Of a stretch of DNA of 64,000 bases, positions 17,470 to 26,350 are shown one piece after another (positions within the stretch are counted from its first letter, which is position 1; the number at the start of each line of letters is the position of its first letter). Source of the stretch: Methanarcanum sp963640855 (GTDB lineage Archaea > Thermoplasmatota > Thermoplasmata > Methanomassiliicoccales > Methanomethylophilaceae); NCBI GenBank assembly GCA_963640855.1, contig CAVIAJ010000005.1, positions 34,287-98,286 on the forward strand, written 5' to 3'. Both the position numbers and the translations under genes were made by a program. The notes under the pieces are model-generated. The model made no database searches and was not told the origin of the DNA. It saw only the letters and a list, made by a program, of their open reading frames with translations.

Positions 17470-18084
17470 ATGCAGATTCCCGTCGTACCTCTTACATCGG
17501 ACAGTGAAGAAAACATCCTGTATGCACATATCGATATCAACGGCGGGGAACTGAAAATTGAGGATGCAGTACCTCTGAAAAGAGAGATGCTCCCGCGTAT
17601 CGGATACAGAATGCCTTTGATTGTGTTGGATGTAAAAGGACTCCTTAACGATACGATCGACACGGCAATCGTAAAACGCTTCAGAATGCGCGGAGCGTCT
17701 ATGTGGCTCATGACTTCCGTCAACGATGCCGACGATATTTTCGATGCATTCAATTCCGATGCCGACACCGTGCTGATGCCGTATCACAGAATTTATTCCG
17801 AAGACGATCTCACTGATATTCTCTCGGTATCGGATTCTTCAATCCCCTGTCTTTTCATCAAAGGAGGAAAATGCATCTGCCCCGACGGAACGGAAGATGT
17901 ACTTTCGGTTGCCGATTATCTCTTCGATACGGGATATACGCGTATCGCCGTAATCGATACAGATTCGTCACTTTCATTTGACGATTGGAGGAAAATATCC
18001 CAATCCGGAGATATCATTCCCTTCTCCCGTAAGTTCCACAGAAGTGTCTTCGAATACTTCGGTATGAAAGATGTGATTGAATAA
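17470..18084 (+). CDS. Unknown protein with alternating beta/alpha pattern
   Basis: Not confidently recognised. The 204-residue soluble protein shows repeated strand-helix units (PLIVLDVKGLLND, SMWLMTSVNDADDIFDAF, DTVLMPYHRI, CLFIKGGK, RIAVIDTD), which suggest a TIM-barrel-like or Rossmann-like fold; a reduced HisA-type barrel is one possibility. It is seven bases downstream of the flavoprotein and probably co-transcribed. It converges on another flavodoxin-like gene with 2 nt between the stops. Confidence 0.6.
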   Translation: MQIPVVPLTSDSEENILYAHIDINGGELKIEDAVPLKREMLPRIGYRMPLIVLDVKGLLNDTIDTAIVKRFRMRGASMWLMTSVNDADDIFDAFNSDADTVLMPYHRIYSEDDLTDILSVSDSSIPCLFIKGGKCICPDGTEDVLSVADYLFDTGYTRIAVIDTDSSLSFDDWRKISQSGDIIPFSRKFHRSVFEYFGMKDVIE

Positions 18085-18086
18085 AA

Positions 18087-18635
18087 TCAATCCATACCTT
18101 TCACAATCTCCGCAAGGTGCAGTCCGAACTTGTACGCATCCTTGAAACATTTGGATTCGTCGTTATCCGTACCCTCCGCAAGAGATTCTCCCGCCCAAAG
18201 ACATCTGGTTCCGAAAGCGAATGCTCTGACGATAGAGATGATATTCTCGAATCTCGGATTCCTGGAACCTCCGTTGCAGAGTAACGCAACATATTTCGGA
18301 ATATTCGGCTCATCCACAGACTCCCACCTGCATTGGAATCTGTCGATTACCTGCTTGATAATCGAAGAAGGTCCCGAAAAATACACAGGAGTAGCTATGA
18401 TGAACAGATCCGAAGAATCAAATGCATCATAGATGACCTGCATATCGTCCTGCATGTAACATGAATCCGTATCGATACATCTGTTACATCCGGTGCAGTG
18501 GCGGATTTCCATCACGGCAGGTCTGATTATATCCACGTCTATACCGTTCTCTTCCAGGGCATCGCAAACCGCACGGCACTGAGCCTCGGTATTGCCGTCA
18601 GTCCTGGCGCTCCCGACAATGACAGCAGCTTTCAT
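18087..18635 (-). CDS. Flavodoxin-like iron-sulfur flavoprotein
   Basis: A 182-residue protein of the NADPH-dependent FMN reductase family: VGSARTDGN as the FMN phosphate loop, CTGCNRCIDTDSCYMQDDM as the cysteine motif and ATPVYFSGPSSIIKQVIDRF in the flavin site. It is a distant paralogue of 16897-17463 and 30497-31117. The expected role is electron transfer or detoxification of oxidants in an anaerobe. A TATA-like TATTAAAAC on its strand lies about 25-30 nt before the ATG. Confidence 0.85.
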   Translation of the reverse strand: MKAAVIVGSARTDGNTEAQCRAVCDALEENGIDVDIIRPAVMEIRHCTGCNRCIDTDSCYMQDDMQVIYDAFDSSDLFIIATPVYFSGPSSIIKQVIDRFQCRWESVDEPNIPKYVALLCNGGSRNPRFENIISIVRAFAFGTRCLWAGESLAEGTDNDESKCFKDAYKFGLHLAEIVKGMD

Positions 18636-18711
18636 CAGTACACGGATTAATGTGAACAGTTTTAATACTTGGCAACCATAATTACCCAGTCAAAGAGGAG
18701 TGCGGCGTCAT

Positions 18712-19782
18712 ATGGACGGGGATGATGGTTTTTCAAAGAACAAAGGAATGGTGTTCCCGAGGAACGTTCTCGTCGGACACGGCACTATCTCGCAGATTTC
18801 CGGAATGTGCGATGATTTCGGATTCAGAAAGACAGGAATGATTGTCACCGGCGATAAGACATATCAGGCGGCCGGAAAGATTACCGAAGAATACATGAAG
18901 GATGCCGGTTATGAAATCACTGTAAAAATGACAGGCAACGCCACATTGGCAAATGTGGACGACGTTGTCAAAACCGGTAAAGAAACAAAATCCAAATTCA
19001 TTCTCGCAGTCGGCGGAGGAAGCAAGATCGATATTGCGAAGATGGCTGCGAAACAGATGAAAGTGCCTTTCATCAGCATTCCTACATCCGTAGCCCACGA
19101 CGGTATCGGCTCCGGAAGAGCATCGCTTAAATTGGACATCGGACCCAAATCCGTGGATGCGGAAGTACCGATGGGTATCTTGGCGGATTCGGAAATTATC
19201 TTCAAATCTCCGTACAGGTACCTCGCATCGGGATGTGCCGACGTTATCTCAAATATAACGGCACTGAAAGACTGGGATTTTGCAAGAAGGATTAAAAACG
19301 AACCTTTCAGCACATCCGCATACGCATTGGCGGAAATGTCCGCAAATACCATCATTGACAATTCCAAACTCATCAAACCCGGCGTGGAAGAAAGCGTATG
19401 GATTGCTATGAGGCCCATCATCATCTCGGGAGTATCTATGGCCGTCGCAGGCAGTTCGAGGCCTACGAGCGGTGCGGAACACATGTTCTCGCATGCTTTG
19501 GACATACTTCACCCGGGACGTGCGATGCACGGCGAACAATGCGGTGTGGGTTCCATAATGATGATGTATCTCCACGGAGGAGATTGGATGAGAATCAGGA
19601 ATGCTCTGAAAGACATCGGTGCGCCTACATGCGCAAAGGATCTCGGTCTGAAGAGCGAAGACATAATAGATGCTCTCGTGGAAGCACGTAACATCAGAAA
19701 AGACAGATTCACAATTCTCGGCGATACGGGACTTACACGCGATGTTGCGGAAGTGGTTGCAAAGACCACAATGGTGATCTGA
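18712..19782 (+). CDS. egsA: sn-glycerol-1-phosphate dehydrogenase
   Basis: EgsA reduces dihydroxyacetone phosphate to glycerol-1-phosphate, the backbone of archaeal membrane lipids, and so identifies the host as an archaeon. The 356-residue protein has the NAD(P)-binding GGGSKIDIAKM, the substrate/zinc segment TSVAHDGIGSGRASL and the zinc ligands in SGAEHMFSHAL and MHGEQCG. GAGGAG at 18695-18700 lies 11 bases before the ATG at 18712; a GTG at 18700 is within that motif and is rejected. UPF0179 follows after 10 nt. Confidence 0.95.
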   Translation: MDGDDGFSKNKGMVFPRNVLVGHGTISQISGMCDDFGFRKTGMIVTGDKTYQAAGKITEEYMKDAGYEITVKMTGNATLANVDDVVKTGKETKSKFILAVGGGSKIDIAKMAAKQMKVPFISIPTSVAHDGIGSGRASLKLDIGPKSVDAEVPMGILADSEIIFKSPYRYLASGCADVISNITALKDWDFARRIKNEPFSTSAYALAEMSANTIIDNSKLIKPGVEESVWIAMRPIIISGVSMAVAGSSRPTSGAEHMFSHALDILHPGRAMHGEQCGVGSIMMMYLHGGDWMRIRNALKDIGAPTCAKDLGLKSEDIIDALVEARNIRKDRFTILGDTGLTRDVAEVVAKTTMVI

Positions 19783-19792
19783 AGGTGATGTG

Positions 19793-20218
19793 ATGGTATT
19801 GATAACATTGATTGGTAAGGAACAGGCACATATCGGAAACAGATTTTATTTCATCGGTCCGCTGACCGAATGCAGAGACTGCAAACTCAAAGGTGTGTGT
19901 TTCAACCTGGAACCGGGACATCAGTACGAAGTCACAAAGCTGAGGGATACCGAGCATGACTGCGAAGTATTCAACGACAAAGTGAGGGTTGTCGAACTTG
20001 AGAAAATTCCCACGAAAGCAACGGTTCAGAAGAAAGTTGTAATCGAAGGGAGTATGATCACATACGAAAGCAACGACTGTGCCAGACTCGGATGCGAGCA
20101 CTATGCCGAGTGTCATCCCGTAGGATTGGAGAACGGAGACAAGAGGACTGTTACAGACATTATCGGTAAAGTCGACTGTCCCGTATTCGACAGCTTAGTC
20201 TTGGTCAAGTTGGACTGA
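19793..20218 (+). CDS. UPF0179 family protein
   Basis: A 141-residue protein that matches the archaeal UPF0179 family: LIGKEQAHIGNRFYFIGPLTEC at the start, the cysteine pattern CRDCKLKGVCFNLEPG and a second set CARLGCEHYAECHPVG. The cysteines suggest metal binding; the family has no established function. An AGGTGAT motif just before the ATG and the 10-nt gap suggest co-translation with egsA, though a functional link to lipid synthesis is only guesswork. Confidence 0.85.
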   Translation: MVLITLIGKEQAHIGNRFYFIGPLTECRDCKLKGVCFNLEPGHQYEVTKLRDTEHDCEVFNDKVRVVELEKIPTKATVQKKVVIEGSMITYESNDCARLGCEHYAECHPVGLENGDKRTVTDIIGKVDCPVFDSLVLVKLD

Positions 20219-20327
20219 TTTTCTTAGGAAATCATTTCCCGGGATCGCATCATTAACAACATTATCAGTCGGACTCAGATCGGTATCCGATTATGAGCCA
20301 GACAATTATTTTGATAATATCCGAGAG

Positions 20328-20348
20328 TCGGCGGGATTAACCCGCCGA
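20328..20348 (-). terminator. Hairpin after purC
   Basis: TCGGCGGG (20328-20335), ATTAA loop, CCCGCCGA (20341-20348), extended by GAG/CTC on the flanks. It lies 15 nt beyond the purC stop on the minus strand. There is no clear T-tract next to it. Confidence 0.6.
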
Positions 20349-20362
20349 TTCTCCTTACGGTT

Positions 20363-21265
20363 TCAGAATTTCTCTCCCGTGATTCTCTCGTACATGTCTG
20401 TGTAGAGTTTGCTCACACGGTCGATTACGTCCTGAGGTAACGCAGGGATATCGGGCTCGGGAAGTCCCTTTTCACGGGCTTCCATAAGCTTCTCATGATA
20501 TCCGATGCTGCGGTAGTACTGTCTGACGAATTCCTTCGAGAGTTCGACAACATTTCCGTTTGCGTACTCTGCGGAATCCCACCAGCGATCCTCGTCGAGT
20601 GTACCGAAAGTATCGATGAGCATAAGGTCGCGGTTTTCGTCGTATCCGAACTCTTTCTTACCGTCACAGTGAATAAGTCCCTGTTTCGCGACTTCTTTGC
20701 CGATGATTTTATCGACTTTGAGAATCGTATCGAGAATTCCTCTGTAATCCCCGTCACTCAGTCCTGCGATATCTTTTGCCTCAGCCTCAGTCAGTTCACG
20801 GTCGTGTGCTTCCAGCTTCGTTGTGCACTCAAGAAACGGTACGGGGAGTTTCTCTCCGTAGACAATCTTATGATCCTTGGGGAATCCGAGCTGTTCCGCA
20901 GTGATTTTTCCAGCTTTGACACGGTCCATCAGCGATCCTGCTGCGTAGTGCCTGCAGATGACTTCCAACGGAATGAGGTAGTTGTTCGTAGTCTGATCGA
21001 TCTTGTCGTAATCTTCGATGATTCTGAACCTCTTCACTCTCATCCTGTTCGGAGGAAGATACTCAATAAAGTGGTTCTTAATTCCCTTTGATTCGAGAAG
21101 TGTGAACCAGTATTTTGCGGTCCTGCAGAGAGTTTCTCCTTTGTGCGGAATCTGTGAAGGAATGATCTTATCGAAAACGGAGATGTTGTCCGTGAAGACG
21201 AATTCCAATGTGTTTTCGTCTACGGCATAGACCTCCTTGACCTTGCCTGTCCTAATGTGCTCCAT
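20363..21265 (-). CDS. purC: Phosphoribosylaminoimidazole-succinocarboxamide synthase
   Basis: PurC ligates aspartate to the purine intermediate CAIR using ATP. The 300-residue protein contains the SAICAR-synthetase segments KVKEVYAVDENTLEFVFTDNISVFD, IPLEVICRHYAAGS and GLIHCDGKKEFG, with D-T-F-G-T-L-D-E-D-R-W as the conserved motif near residue 220. A palindromic TATA (GATATTAATAT, about 21286-21296) lies near 25 nt upstream of the ATG, so it has its own promoter. Confidence 0.95.
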   Translation of the reverse strand: MEHIRTGKVKEVYAVDENTLEFVFTDNISVFDKIIPSQIPHKGETLCRTAKYWFTLLESKGIKNHFIEYLPPNRMRVKRFRIIEDYDKIDQTTNNYLIPLEVICRHYAAGSLMDRVKAGKITAEQLGFPKDHKIVYGEKLPVPFLECTTKLEAHDRELTEAEAKDIAGLSDGDYRGILDTILKVDKIIGKEVAKQGLIHCDGKKEFGYDENRDLMLIDTFGTLDEDRWWDSAEYANGNVVELSKEFVRQYYRSIGYHEKLMEAREKGLPEPDIPALPQDVIDRVSKLYTDMYERITGEKF

Positions 21266-21304
21266 GAATATTCCGAATCAAACGGATGATATTAATATGT
21301 GCAT

Positions 21305-22021
21305 TCACAGGATTCGATACTCGGAATTATCCTGTTTTCCGCACACGGGACATCCTATTTTGGAAGAAATCGGTATCTTTTCAAATGAATTATCCGAGAG
21401 GTCGATTATCAGCAATTCACCTTTGAGATTCTTACCTGTGCCCGTGACGTACTTTATGACTTCGTTGGCTTGGATTGATCCTATAACGGAAACTGCGGAA
21501 CCGAGAGATACTTTCTCTCCGTCGCCTTTACCGAGAATACAGGAAAGACACGGCGTGAATCCCGGAAGGATAAATGTTACCTGCCCGTACATTCCGTTGA
21601 TTCCTCCGTATACGAAAGGTATGTGATTCTTCACACAGAATTCATTGAGAATAAGTCTTGATTTGTTGGAATCCAAACAATCTACGGCAATATCCGCTCC
21701 GTCGAGGAAGTCTTCTGCGGTATCTGATGTAAGATGAGAGTCATGTACCGTGACTTCGGCTTCCGGATCGATATGCATTATCCAATCCTTCATCGATTCA
21801 ACTTTCTTTCCGGTTTTTCCGCAGTATACGAACTGTCTGTTCAGATTGGATTCTTCGATGACATCATTATCAACCAGTGAGAAATGCTTCACACCCGCCA
21901 TACACAACTGCGTTACAACATTGCAACCCAATCCTCCACATCCCGCGACTGCTACACATACACTGTTCAATGCTTTCTGTCCCTCTTTCCCGAAGAGCGG
22001 AAGCTGTCTCGAATATCTCAA
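21305..22021 (-). CDS. ThiF/MoeB-type E1-like adenylyltransferase
   Basis: Activates the C-terminus of a small ubiquitin-like sulfur carrier (ThiS, MoaD or SAMP) by adenylation. The 238-residue protein has the nucleotide loop GCGGLG (27-32), SNLNRQF with the conserved arginine, DCLDSNKSR and the two zinc pairs CLSC and CPVC. It overlaps the pncC gene upstream by 4 nt. MoeB, ThiF and archaeal UbaA cannot be separated by sequence alone; UbaA-like activity for tRNA thiolation and molybdopterin is likely. Confidence 0.85.
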   Translation of the reverse strand: MRYSRQLPLFGKEGQKALNSVCVAVAGCGGLGCNVVTQLCMAGVKHFSLVDNDVIEESNLNRQFVYCGKTGKKVESMKDWIMHIDPEAEVTVHDSHLTSDTAEDFLDGADIAVDCLDSNKSRLILNEFCVKNHIPFVYGGINGMYGQVTFILPGFTPCLSCILGKGDGEKVSLGSAVSVIGSIQANEVIKYVTGTGKNLKGELLIIDLSDNSFEKIPISSKIGCPVCGKQDNSEYRIL

Positions 22022-22491
22022 AGAATCCCTCTCACGAAATCCTGTATCATGGAGATAACAGAAGAAGCAGACTGTTCTCTTATTTCCTGTCTGTTACCTT
22101 TGAAATGATGTTCCGCGGAAATACATCTCGAACCGTCTGTTACGGACATCCAAACCGTTCCCACAGGTTTTGTTTCGGTTGCACCTCCGGGACCTGCAAT
22201 TCCCGTAACGGATGCCGCTATGTCTGTTTTGAAAAGACGTACACAGCCTGATGCCATCTCGGCCGATGTTTCCCTGCTTACCGCACCGTGTTGATTCAGT
22301 GTTTCCGACTTCACGCCCAACAGAGACATCTTGGCTTCGTTGGAATATGTTACCGCAGACCCTAAAAAACATTCGGAAGAACCGGGAATATCCACAATGT
22401 GTGATGAAATCATCCCTCCCGTACAGGATTCCGCCAGAGAAAGAGTGAGTTTTTTCTCTTTCAGCAGTGAAAGAAGATCAGACGCTGTCAT
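22018..22491 (-). CDS. pncC: Nicotinamide-nucleotide amidase (CinA C-terminal domain)
   Basis: PncC deamidates nicotinamide mononucleotide to nicotinate mononucleotide, recycling NMN to NAD. The 157-residue protein is the stand-alone CinA C-terminal domain with LAESCTGGMISS near residue 20, GSAVTYSNEAK and VTGIAGPGGATETKPVGTVW. The ATG at 22491 lies inside the end of nadM (14-nt overlap), tying it to another NMN enzyme, and the E1-like gene overlaps its own end by 4 nt. Confidence 0.9.
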   Translation of the reverse strand: MTASDLLSLLKEKKLTLSLAESCTGGMISSHIVDIPGSSECFLGSAVTYSNEAKMSLLGVKSETLNQHGAVSRETSAEMASGCVRLFKTDIAASVTGIAGPGGATETKPVGTVWMSVTDGSRCISAEHHFKGNRQEIREQSASSVISMIQDFVRGIL

Positions 22492-23017
22492 CCCAATCAC
22501 CGATTGACTTCATCCTTCCGATACCGTCGATGATATCAATAACATCTGCAACGGGAGCGGGAATCAACGATCTCCAATCGCCGCCGTCAATCATTCTCTT
22601 ACGTACTTCGGTTCCGGAGAATTCACTGCGGTTGTACAGCGGTGCTTTGCGTACTTCGTATCCCGCCTCCTGGAAAAGACGTCTCGTACTTGCATTGTTG
22701 GAATATACGATGGTAAACGGAGGACAGATCGATTCCACATGAGAAACCCATACGGAATATCTGTTCAGATCCTCTACGGGGACGATGATTGCGTTTGATA
22801 TTCCTTCGGCTTTGAGTGTCTCGGATATCATAAGATATCTTTCACCTGCCGTGAAAGGATTGTCCGAAGTGTGGGAGCGCTGCGCACTGCCGATACCGAT
22901 AATCACATGATCGCATTCCGTCGAAACTTTTCTGATAACCTCTAAATGTCCCTTGTGCAGAGGCTGGAACCGTCCGATAATCAGTGCGTCGTTCTCATGA
23001 CCGCGAATCATGCGCAT
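22478..23017 (-). CDS. nadM: Nicotinamide-nucleotide adenylyltransferase, archaeal NadM
   Basis: NadM makes NAD from NMN and ATP. The nucleotidyltransferase motif GRFQPLHKGH sits near the N-terminus and the ATP motif SGTEVRKRM near residue 140. Three in-frame ATGs exist (23029, 23017, 23011). A TATA-like GTTATTTAAC at 23041-23050 would place the transcript start near 23019, so 23017 (179 residues) is preferred; the longest form is 183 residues. It is the first gene of the overlapping nadM-pncC-E1 operon. Confidence 0.9.
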   Translation of the reverse strand: MRMIRGHENDALIIGRFQPLHKGHLEVIRKVSTECDHVIIGIGSAQRSHTSDNPFTAGERYLMISETLKAEGISNAIIVPVEDLNRYSVWVSHVESICPPFTIVYSNNASTRRLFQEAGYEVRKAPLYNRSEFSGTEVRKRMIDGGDWRSLIPAPVADVIDIIDGIGRMKSIGDWDDSV

Positions 23018-23112
23018 GGTTGACTCCATAGAGATTAACTGTTAAATAACGAACGGGTCGCAAATTACACAGAACAGTGAAATTTCAGAATTGAGGGATA
23101 ATAAATGAACGG

Positions 23113-23132
23113 TTCCGGGTATGAACCCGGAA
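23113..23132 (-). terminator. Hairpin terminator after lonB
   Basis: TTCCGGGT (23113-23120), ATGA loop, ACCCGGAA (23125-23132), extended by AACGG/CCGTT on the flanks. On the minus strand it is followed by CATTTATTATCCC, 12 nt after the lonB stop. Confidence 0.75.
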
Positions 23133-23144
23133 GCCGTTACGGTT

Positions 23145-25226
23145 TTACTGAGGTGCGGGGTTGGCGTCGTTCCTTACATCCATAGTAGTTGCGGGTGCGG
23201 GCTCTTCGACAATTGTTTCAACTGTTTCCGCTTCTGCAGGAACATCCTCGGCGGGTTTGATGTATTCCGCTACCTTGAGGGGCTCAAGCCTTACCGCGGT
23301 GGAAACACCGTCTTTCTGCAGAGGCAGAAGCTTGTCCATATACTCCTGCTTCCTCGCACAGTCGACGAATGCATGTTCGATGACATCACGGAAGGTTTCC
23401 ACAAGAACGATTTCCATATTCTCGTAGTACCTTGTTTCGATCATTACATCGTTGGCGTTCTCCTTGGGAATGAGAACCTTGGTGATTCCCGCGTCTCCGG
23501 CAGCCTCGAGTTTTGCGGTGGCACCGCCGATAGGCAGGACCATTCCCCTGACGTTGAGACTTCCGGTCATTGCGATGTTCTGGTGAATCGGAATTCCTTC
23601 CAATGCGGAGATGATTGCGGTCGTAATCGTAATGGAAGCACTGTCTCCTTCGACTCCGTCGTATGTACCGATGAACTGAAGGTGGATATCCATATCGGAT
23701 ATGTCCGCTATGGCGTACTTCTTGATGACCGCGGATATATTGTCCACGGCTTCTTTTGCAATGTCTCCGAGTTTACCGGTAGCTACGATACGTCCGCCTT
23801 TCTTAGTCTGCGAAGGAGCAACCTCCGCAACGATCGGAAGCACGATACCTGCATACTCTGCCATATTGGAACTTGCGTTAAGTGCCGCAAGACCGTTGAT
23901 CATACCTACTTCCTCACCGGAAGTTCTGAACATATCGTATTTCTTGTGAGCTTCTACAACACGGTCCGCCATCTGTTTCTCGAGGCTTCTTGCAGTCCTT
24001 CTTGCCGTGAGAACATCGGCAATTTCCACAACTTTGCTGCCTCTCTGAACGGCGATATCTCCGGATACACGCACAAGTCCTCCCAACTCTCTGAATCTGA
24101 GTGTGAGTTCTCCTTTCCTTCCGGAACGGCGCTGTGCCTCTCTGATGACTTCTCCCACTGCGTATTTGTCAAAGGGAGGAATCTTTCCGTCTTTCTTGAC
24201 TTCCTGGGCGACGAATCTGCAGACATTGGTACGGTTCTCGTCACAGTCGACCATTGTGGTCTTCATGTAAACTTCGTAACCGTATCCTCTGATCCTCGAC
24301 CTGAGCGCAGGGTGCATACCCTGAAGTGCATCGAGGTTTCCCGCACAGACGAGAACGAAATCTGTGGGGACGGGTTCACTCTTGACGAGAGCGCCTGAGG
24401 ATCTTTCGGACTGTCCTGTAATGCAGGCTCTCTTCTCCTGCATTGCGGTGAGAAGTGCCTGCTGCGACTCCATCCTGAGCATGTTAATCTCATCGATGAA
24501 AAGCACACCTTTGTTTGCTTTGTGAATTGCGCCGGCTTCGAGCCTGTCGTGGGAAGGTGTTTCCAATCCTCCTGACTGGAAAGGATCGTGTCTGACATCT
24601 CCCAACAATGCACCTGCGTGTGCTCCCGTAGCATCCACAAACGGAGGCATATCGCTGGCTTCGTGACCTACCAGTAACTTCGGTACGATAGCAACTTCCT
24701 GTCTCTGACCGGGTGTCCTGAATACCATGTAGACAAGGAACGAACCGATCAATGCAATCCAAAGGATGGATGAATCCCTTGTCATGAACATGTAGAGCAA
24801 AGCGAATCCGAAGATTGCGATTATAAGATAGAGGGCAGTATTGTTCTTCTGATTCCTCTGTGCCGCAGCCTGTGCCTTCTGCTCATTGACGATAGGCTTT
24901 CCTCTTCCCGCGGGAAGAACGCGAATCCTAGGTTCGTTGAAATCCTCCGGATTGTGGTATGCGATAACATCCTGAAGTTCCCCTCTCGGGAGATATTCGG
25001 TCATCGCATTCGCAAGCATCGACTTACCCGTACCGGGTTCGCCTATGAGCATCACATGTCTCTTCTGAGATGCAGCCTTTTTGACGATTTCGACTGCCTC
25101 TTCCTGCCCTATGACCTGATCGGCCTTGACCTCGGGGATGGCAATATCGTCTGTAGTACGGAACGTCTGTCCTTCAATCCATGTCTCGATGGGGACTTTG
25201 CATTCCGCTTTTTTCTCTTCGCCCAT
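23145..25226 (-). CDS. lonB: Membrane-bound ATP-dependent protease LonB
   Basis: Archaeal Lon, an AAA+ protease anchored at the inner face of the membrane. The 693-residue protein has Walker A GEPGTGKS (62-69), two adjacent transmembrane helices inserted in the ATPase domain (about 130-148 and 153-170), Walker B VLFIDEIN, and the C-terminal protease with EGDSASITI (nucleophile serine) and the partner lysine in GGATAKLEAAGDAG. The last 40 residues form an unusual Ala/Glu/Pro-rich acidic tail (PAEAETVETIVEEPAPATT). With the proteasome subunit at 29574 it covers the main archaeal proteolysis systems. Confidence 0.95.
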   Translation of the reverse strand: MGEEKKAECKVPIETWIEGQTFRTTDDIAIPEVKADQVIGQEEAVEIVKKAASQKRHVMLIGEPGTGKSMLANAMTEYLPRGELQDVIAYHNPEDFNEPRIRVLPAGRGKPIVNEQKAQAAAQRNQKNNTALYLIIAIFGFALLYMFMTRDSSILWIALIGSFLVYMVFRTPGQRQEVAIVPKLLVGHEASDMPPFVDATGAHAGALLGDVRHDPFQSGGLETPSHDRLEAGAIHKANKGVLFIDEINMLRMESQQALLTAMQEKRACITGQSERSSGALVKSEPVPTDFVLVCAGNLDALQGMHPALRSRIRGYGYEVYMKTTMVDCDENRTNVCRFVAQEVKKDGKIPPFDKYAVGEVIREAQRRSGRKGELTLRFRELGGLVRVSGDIAVQRGSKVVEIADVLTARRTARSLEKQMADRVVEAHKKYDMFRTSGEEVGMINGLAALNASSNMAEYAGIVLPIVAEVAPSQTKKGGRIVATGKLGDIAKEAVDNISAVIKKYAIADISDMDIHLQFIGTYDGVEGDSASITITTAIISALEGIPIHQNIAMTGSLNVRGMVLPIGGATAKLEAAGDAGITKVLIPKENANDVMIETRYYENMEIVLVETFRDVIEHAFVDCARKQEYMDKLLPLQKDGVSTAVRLEPLKVAEYIKPAEDVPAEAETVETIVEEPAPATTMDVRNDANPAPQ

Positions 25227-25313
25227 TCTCGTCCTCCGTGCAATAGTATGTGGTCTACCCTATGCGCGACAGAATATAAGGTTGTCCTATATTTCATACG
25301 CGTGACGCGTAAT

Positions 25314-25568
25314 TCAGTAGCGGTTCTTCTGGAGTTTTCCGTCCTTCTTCTGACGCATTACGGTTGTACCCTGGTTCTTGGCGAGTTCTTTGGCGTATGC
25401 TTCGGCTTCCGCTTTCGTGGTGAATCTCTTCGTAGCTTTCTTTCCGCCTTCGATTTTCACCTGCCATCCGCCGTCGGGGTGCGGAGAAACGAACTGTCTC
25501 TTCTTCCTCTCAGATACAGCTTTTTCCTCAGTCTGGGTATTCTTCTCTTCAACAGCTTTCTCAGCCAT
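25314..25568 (-). CDS. DUF2188 protein
   Basis: An 84-residue basic protein. VSPHPDGGWQVKIEGGKKATKRF and TKAEAEAYAKELAKNQG followed by a GKLQKNRY end match the DUF2188 family, small proteins common in bacteria with no known function. The N-terminal 30 residues are a Lys/Glu tail outside the domain. The ATG at 25568 is chosen because GGGAG lies upstream and the ATG nine bases earlier lacks one. Likely gained from bacteria. Confidence 0.8.
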   Translation of the reverse strand: MAEKAVEEKNTQTEEKAVSERKKRQFVSPHPDGGWQVKIEGGKKATKRFTTKAEAEAYAKELAKNQGTTVMRQKKDGKLQKNRY

Positions 25569-25634
25569 ATGTATCAATCTCCCTGAAAATATAGCAACGT
25601 CAAATTATAATACGTTTTTTCATTTCTCCGTGTT

Positions 25635-26261
25635 ATGTACGGCGGACCGGAAGACGCAATGAAGAAGGCGAAAAACCAGGCTTCGAGTAACAACAGCGAC
25701 GGTGCCATCAAGACACTTGAGACATACCTTGAGAGCGATCCCCACAATATCGAAGTGAGGATGCTCCTCGCGAACATTGCATTCAACGCCCTTATGCATA
25801 ATTATGCGATAATGCAGCTCGACATCATCCTTGATTTGGATCCCGATAATGAAGATGCGAGAAGAGCATTGCTTACGATATACAAGAATGACAAGAAAAC
25901 CGTAAGACAGGCAGAGGAACAGTTCCGCTATCTTCTGGAGAAACATCCCGAAGATCCCGATCTCCTGAACAGTTACGGTATATTCTGCAGGATGCAGCTT
26001 CTTGACAATAAAAAATCAGAAGAATATTACCTTAAAGCAATCGAATTGGATCCGAACAGGGCGGAATTCCATCTGAACTACGCGATCCTTTTGGTCAACG
26101 ATCTGAAGAAATACACTCCTGCGAGGGAACACCTTGAGAGAGCATTGGAACTCGATCCCGACAACACAAAGGCAAGAGCCGCACTCAACAAGCTTCTGAA
26201 AAAGAAATTCCCGAACGATGTTGAGAAAAAAGGGTTCTTTTCGTTCCTTCGGAAGAAATAA
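25635..26261 (+). CDS. TPR-repeat protein
   Basis: A 208-residue protein made of tandem tetratricopeptide repeats: A-LxxYLESDPHNIEVRMLLA, ILDLDPDNEDARRAL, EKHPEDPDLLNSYG, AIELDPNRAEFHLNYA and ALELDPDNTKARAAL show the 34-residue periodicity and the D-P-N turn. It ends in a basic tail KKGFFSFLRKK that could touch membrane or nucleic acid. It should act as a protein-binding scaffold; partner unknown. A TATA-like AAATTATAAT lies about 27 nt before the ATG. Confidence 0.8.
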   Translation: MYGGPEDAMKKAKNQASSNNSDGAIKTLETYLESDPHNIEVRMLLANIAFNALMHNYAIMQLDIILDLDPDNEDARRALLTIYKNDKKTVRQAEEQFRYLLEKHPEDPDLLNSYGIFCRMQLLDNKKSEEYYLKAIELDPNRAEFHLNYAILLVNDLKKYTPAREHLERALELDPDNTKARAALNKLLKKKFPNDVEKKGFFSFLRKK

Positions 26262-26350
26262 TTCATCGATAATCCCTGTTAACAGTGTTAACTATTTATA
26301 TTATCACACGGATAGTCAAGTTAAGTCGTTGAAAAACGAAGGTGATATTG

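Noticed and set aside
20224..20238. TTAGGAAATC match between 20225-20234 and 39962-39971 as a shared regulatory site
   Set aside because: Only ten bases long and in different contexts (3' end versus promoter), so probably chance.
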